A stretch of 49,996 bases of DNA from an uncultured Kordiimonas sp. (GTDB lineage: Bacteria; Pseudomonadota; Alphaproteobacteria; Sphingomonadales; Kordiimonadaceae): NCBI GenBank assembly GCA_947492375.1, contig CANLMI010000007.1, positions 1-49,996 on the forward strand, given 5' to 3'. The position numbers and the translations under genes were made by a program. Shown one piece after another: positions 49,975-49,996 of this stretch (the first letter of the stretch is position 1; the number at the start of each line of letters is the position of its first letter). The notes under the pieces are model-generated. The model saw only the letters and a program-made list of their open reading frames with translations, was not told where the DNA came from and searched no databases.

Positions 49975-49996
49975 GGGCTTTGATCGGGCGCTTACT

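Larger units (their letters stand above)
47512..49995 (+). mobile_element. IS66-family insertion sequence (copy B, left end to shared right end)
   Basis: 2484 bp, normal for IS66. Left end GTAAACGCCCGGTGATAC; right end, read inward, GTAAGCGCCCGATCAAAG. It carries tnpA, tnpB and tnpC in the usual order. On the circle the right end is followed by TCATCTTC at 77-84. tnpC has a stop codon in frame. Confidence 0.93.

Overview
The window is a complete circular conjugative plasmid written as a linear contig. Its first 77 bases are repeated exactly as its last 77 (1-77 = 49920-49996), so the unique circle is 49,919 bp. An IS66-family element spans the junction. Three things point to an alphaproteobacterial host: a RepC-type initiator, a GTTC-N7-GTTC LexA box in front of umuDC, and moderate-to-low G+C. 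I cannot name a genus.

The backbone follows the order of the IncP plasmid RP4 almost gene for gene. Reading leftwards from oriT come traJ, traI (with traH overprinted inside it), traG, traF, traE, a small traD-position gene and traC. An IS66 insertion now cuts that small gene and separates traC from its operon. Reading rightwards from oriT come traK, traL and traM. A control block follows on the minus strand: a phosphoribosyltransferase gene, kfrB, korB, incC, korA and kleE. It carries one perfect KorA operator and four perfect KorB operators. Then comes trbA and the mating-pair formation operon trbB to trbL, a TraX/TrbP gene, an OmpA-domain gene and trbM.

RP4's TrfA replicon is absent. Replication is carried by an alphaproteobacterial RepC (31.4-32.6 kb) with a candidate counter-transcribed RNA and terminator just upstream. 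Stability functions are IncC/KorB partitioning and a small tyrosine recombinase.

The 26.6-43.7 kb region is accessory. It holds small membrane proteins, a ribbon-helix-helix regulator, an SprT-like protease, umuDC with a LexA box, an Xre regulator, a DNA-methylase-like protein without a visible NPPY motif, and many small unknown genes. Two features stand out. First, a structured repeat of about 330 bp occurs three times. Each copy lies 30-32 bp upstream of a minus-strand start codon, and each downstream transcription unit encodes a protein ending in Q[ML][ST]LF, which resembles a sliding-clamp-binding peptide. This looks like a repeat-controlled regulon comparable to the conserved upstream (CUP) elements of IncN plasmids. 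Second, a two-gene cassette encoding a pair of exported cysteine proteins is present twice in divergent form (27.6-28.5 kb and 34.4-35.3 kb). No antibiotic resistance, metal resistance or CRISPR genes were seen.
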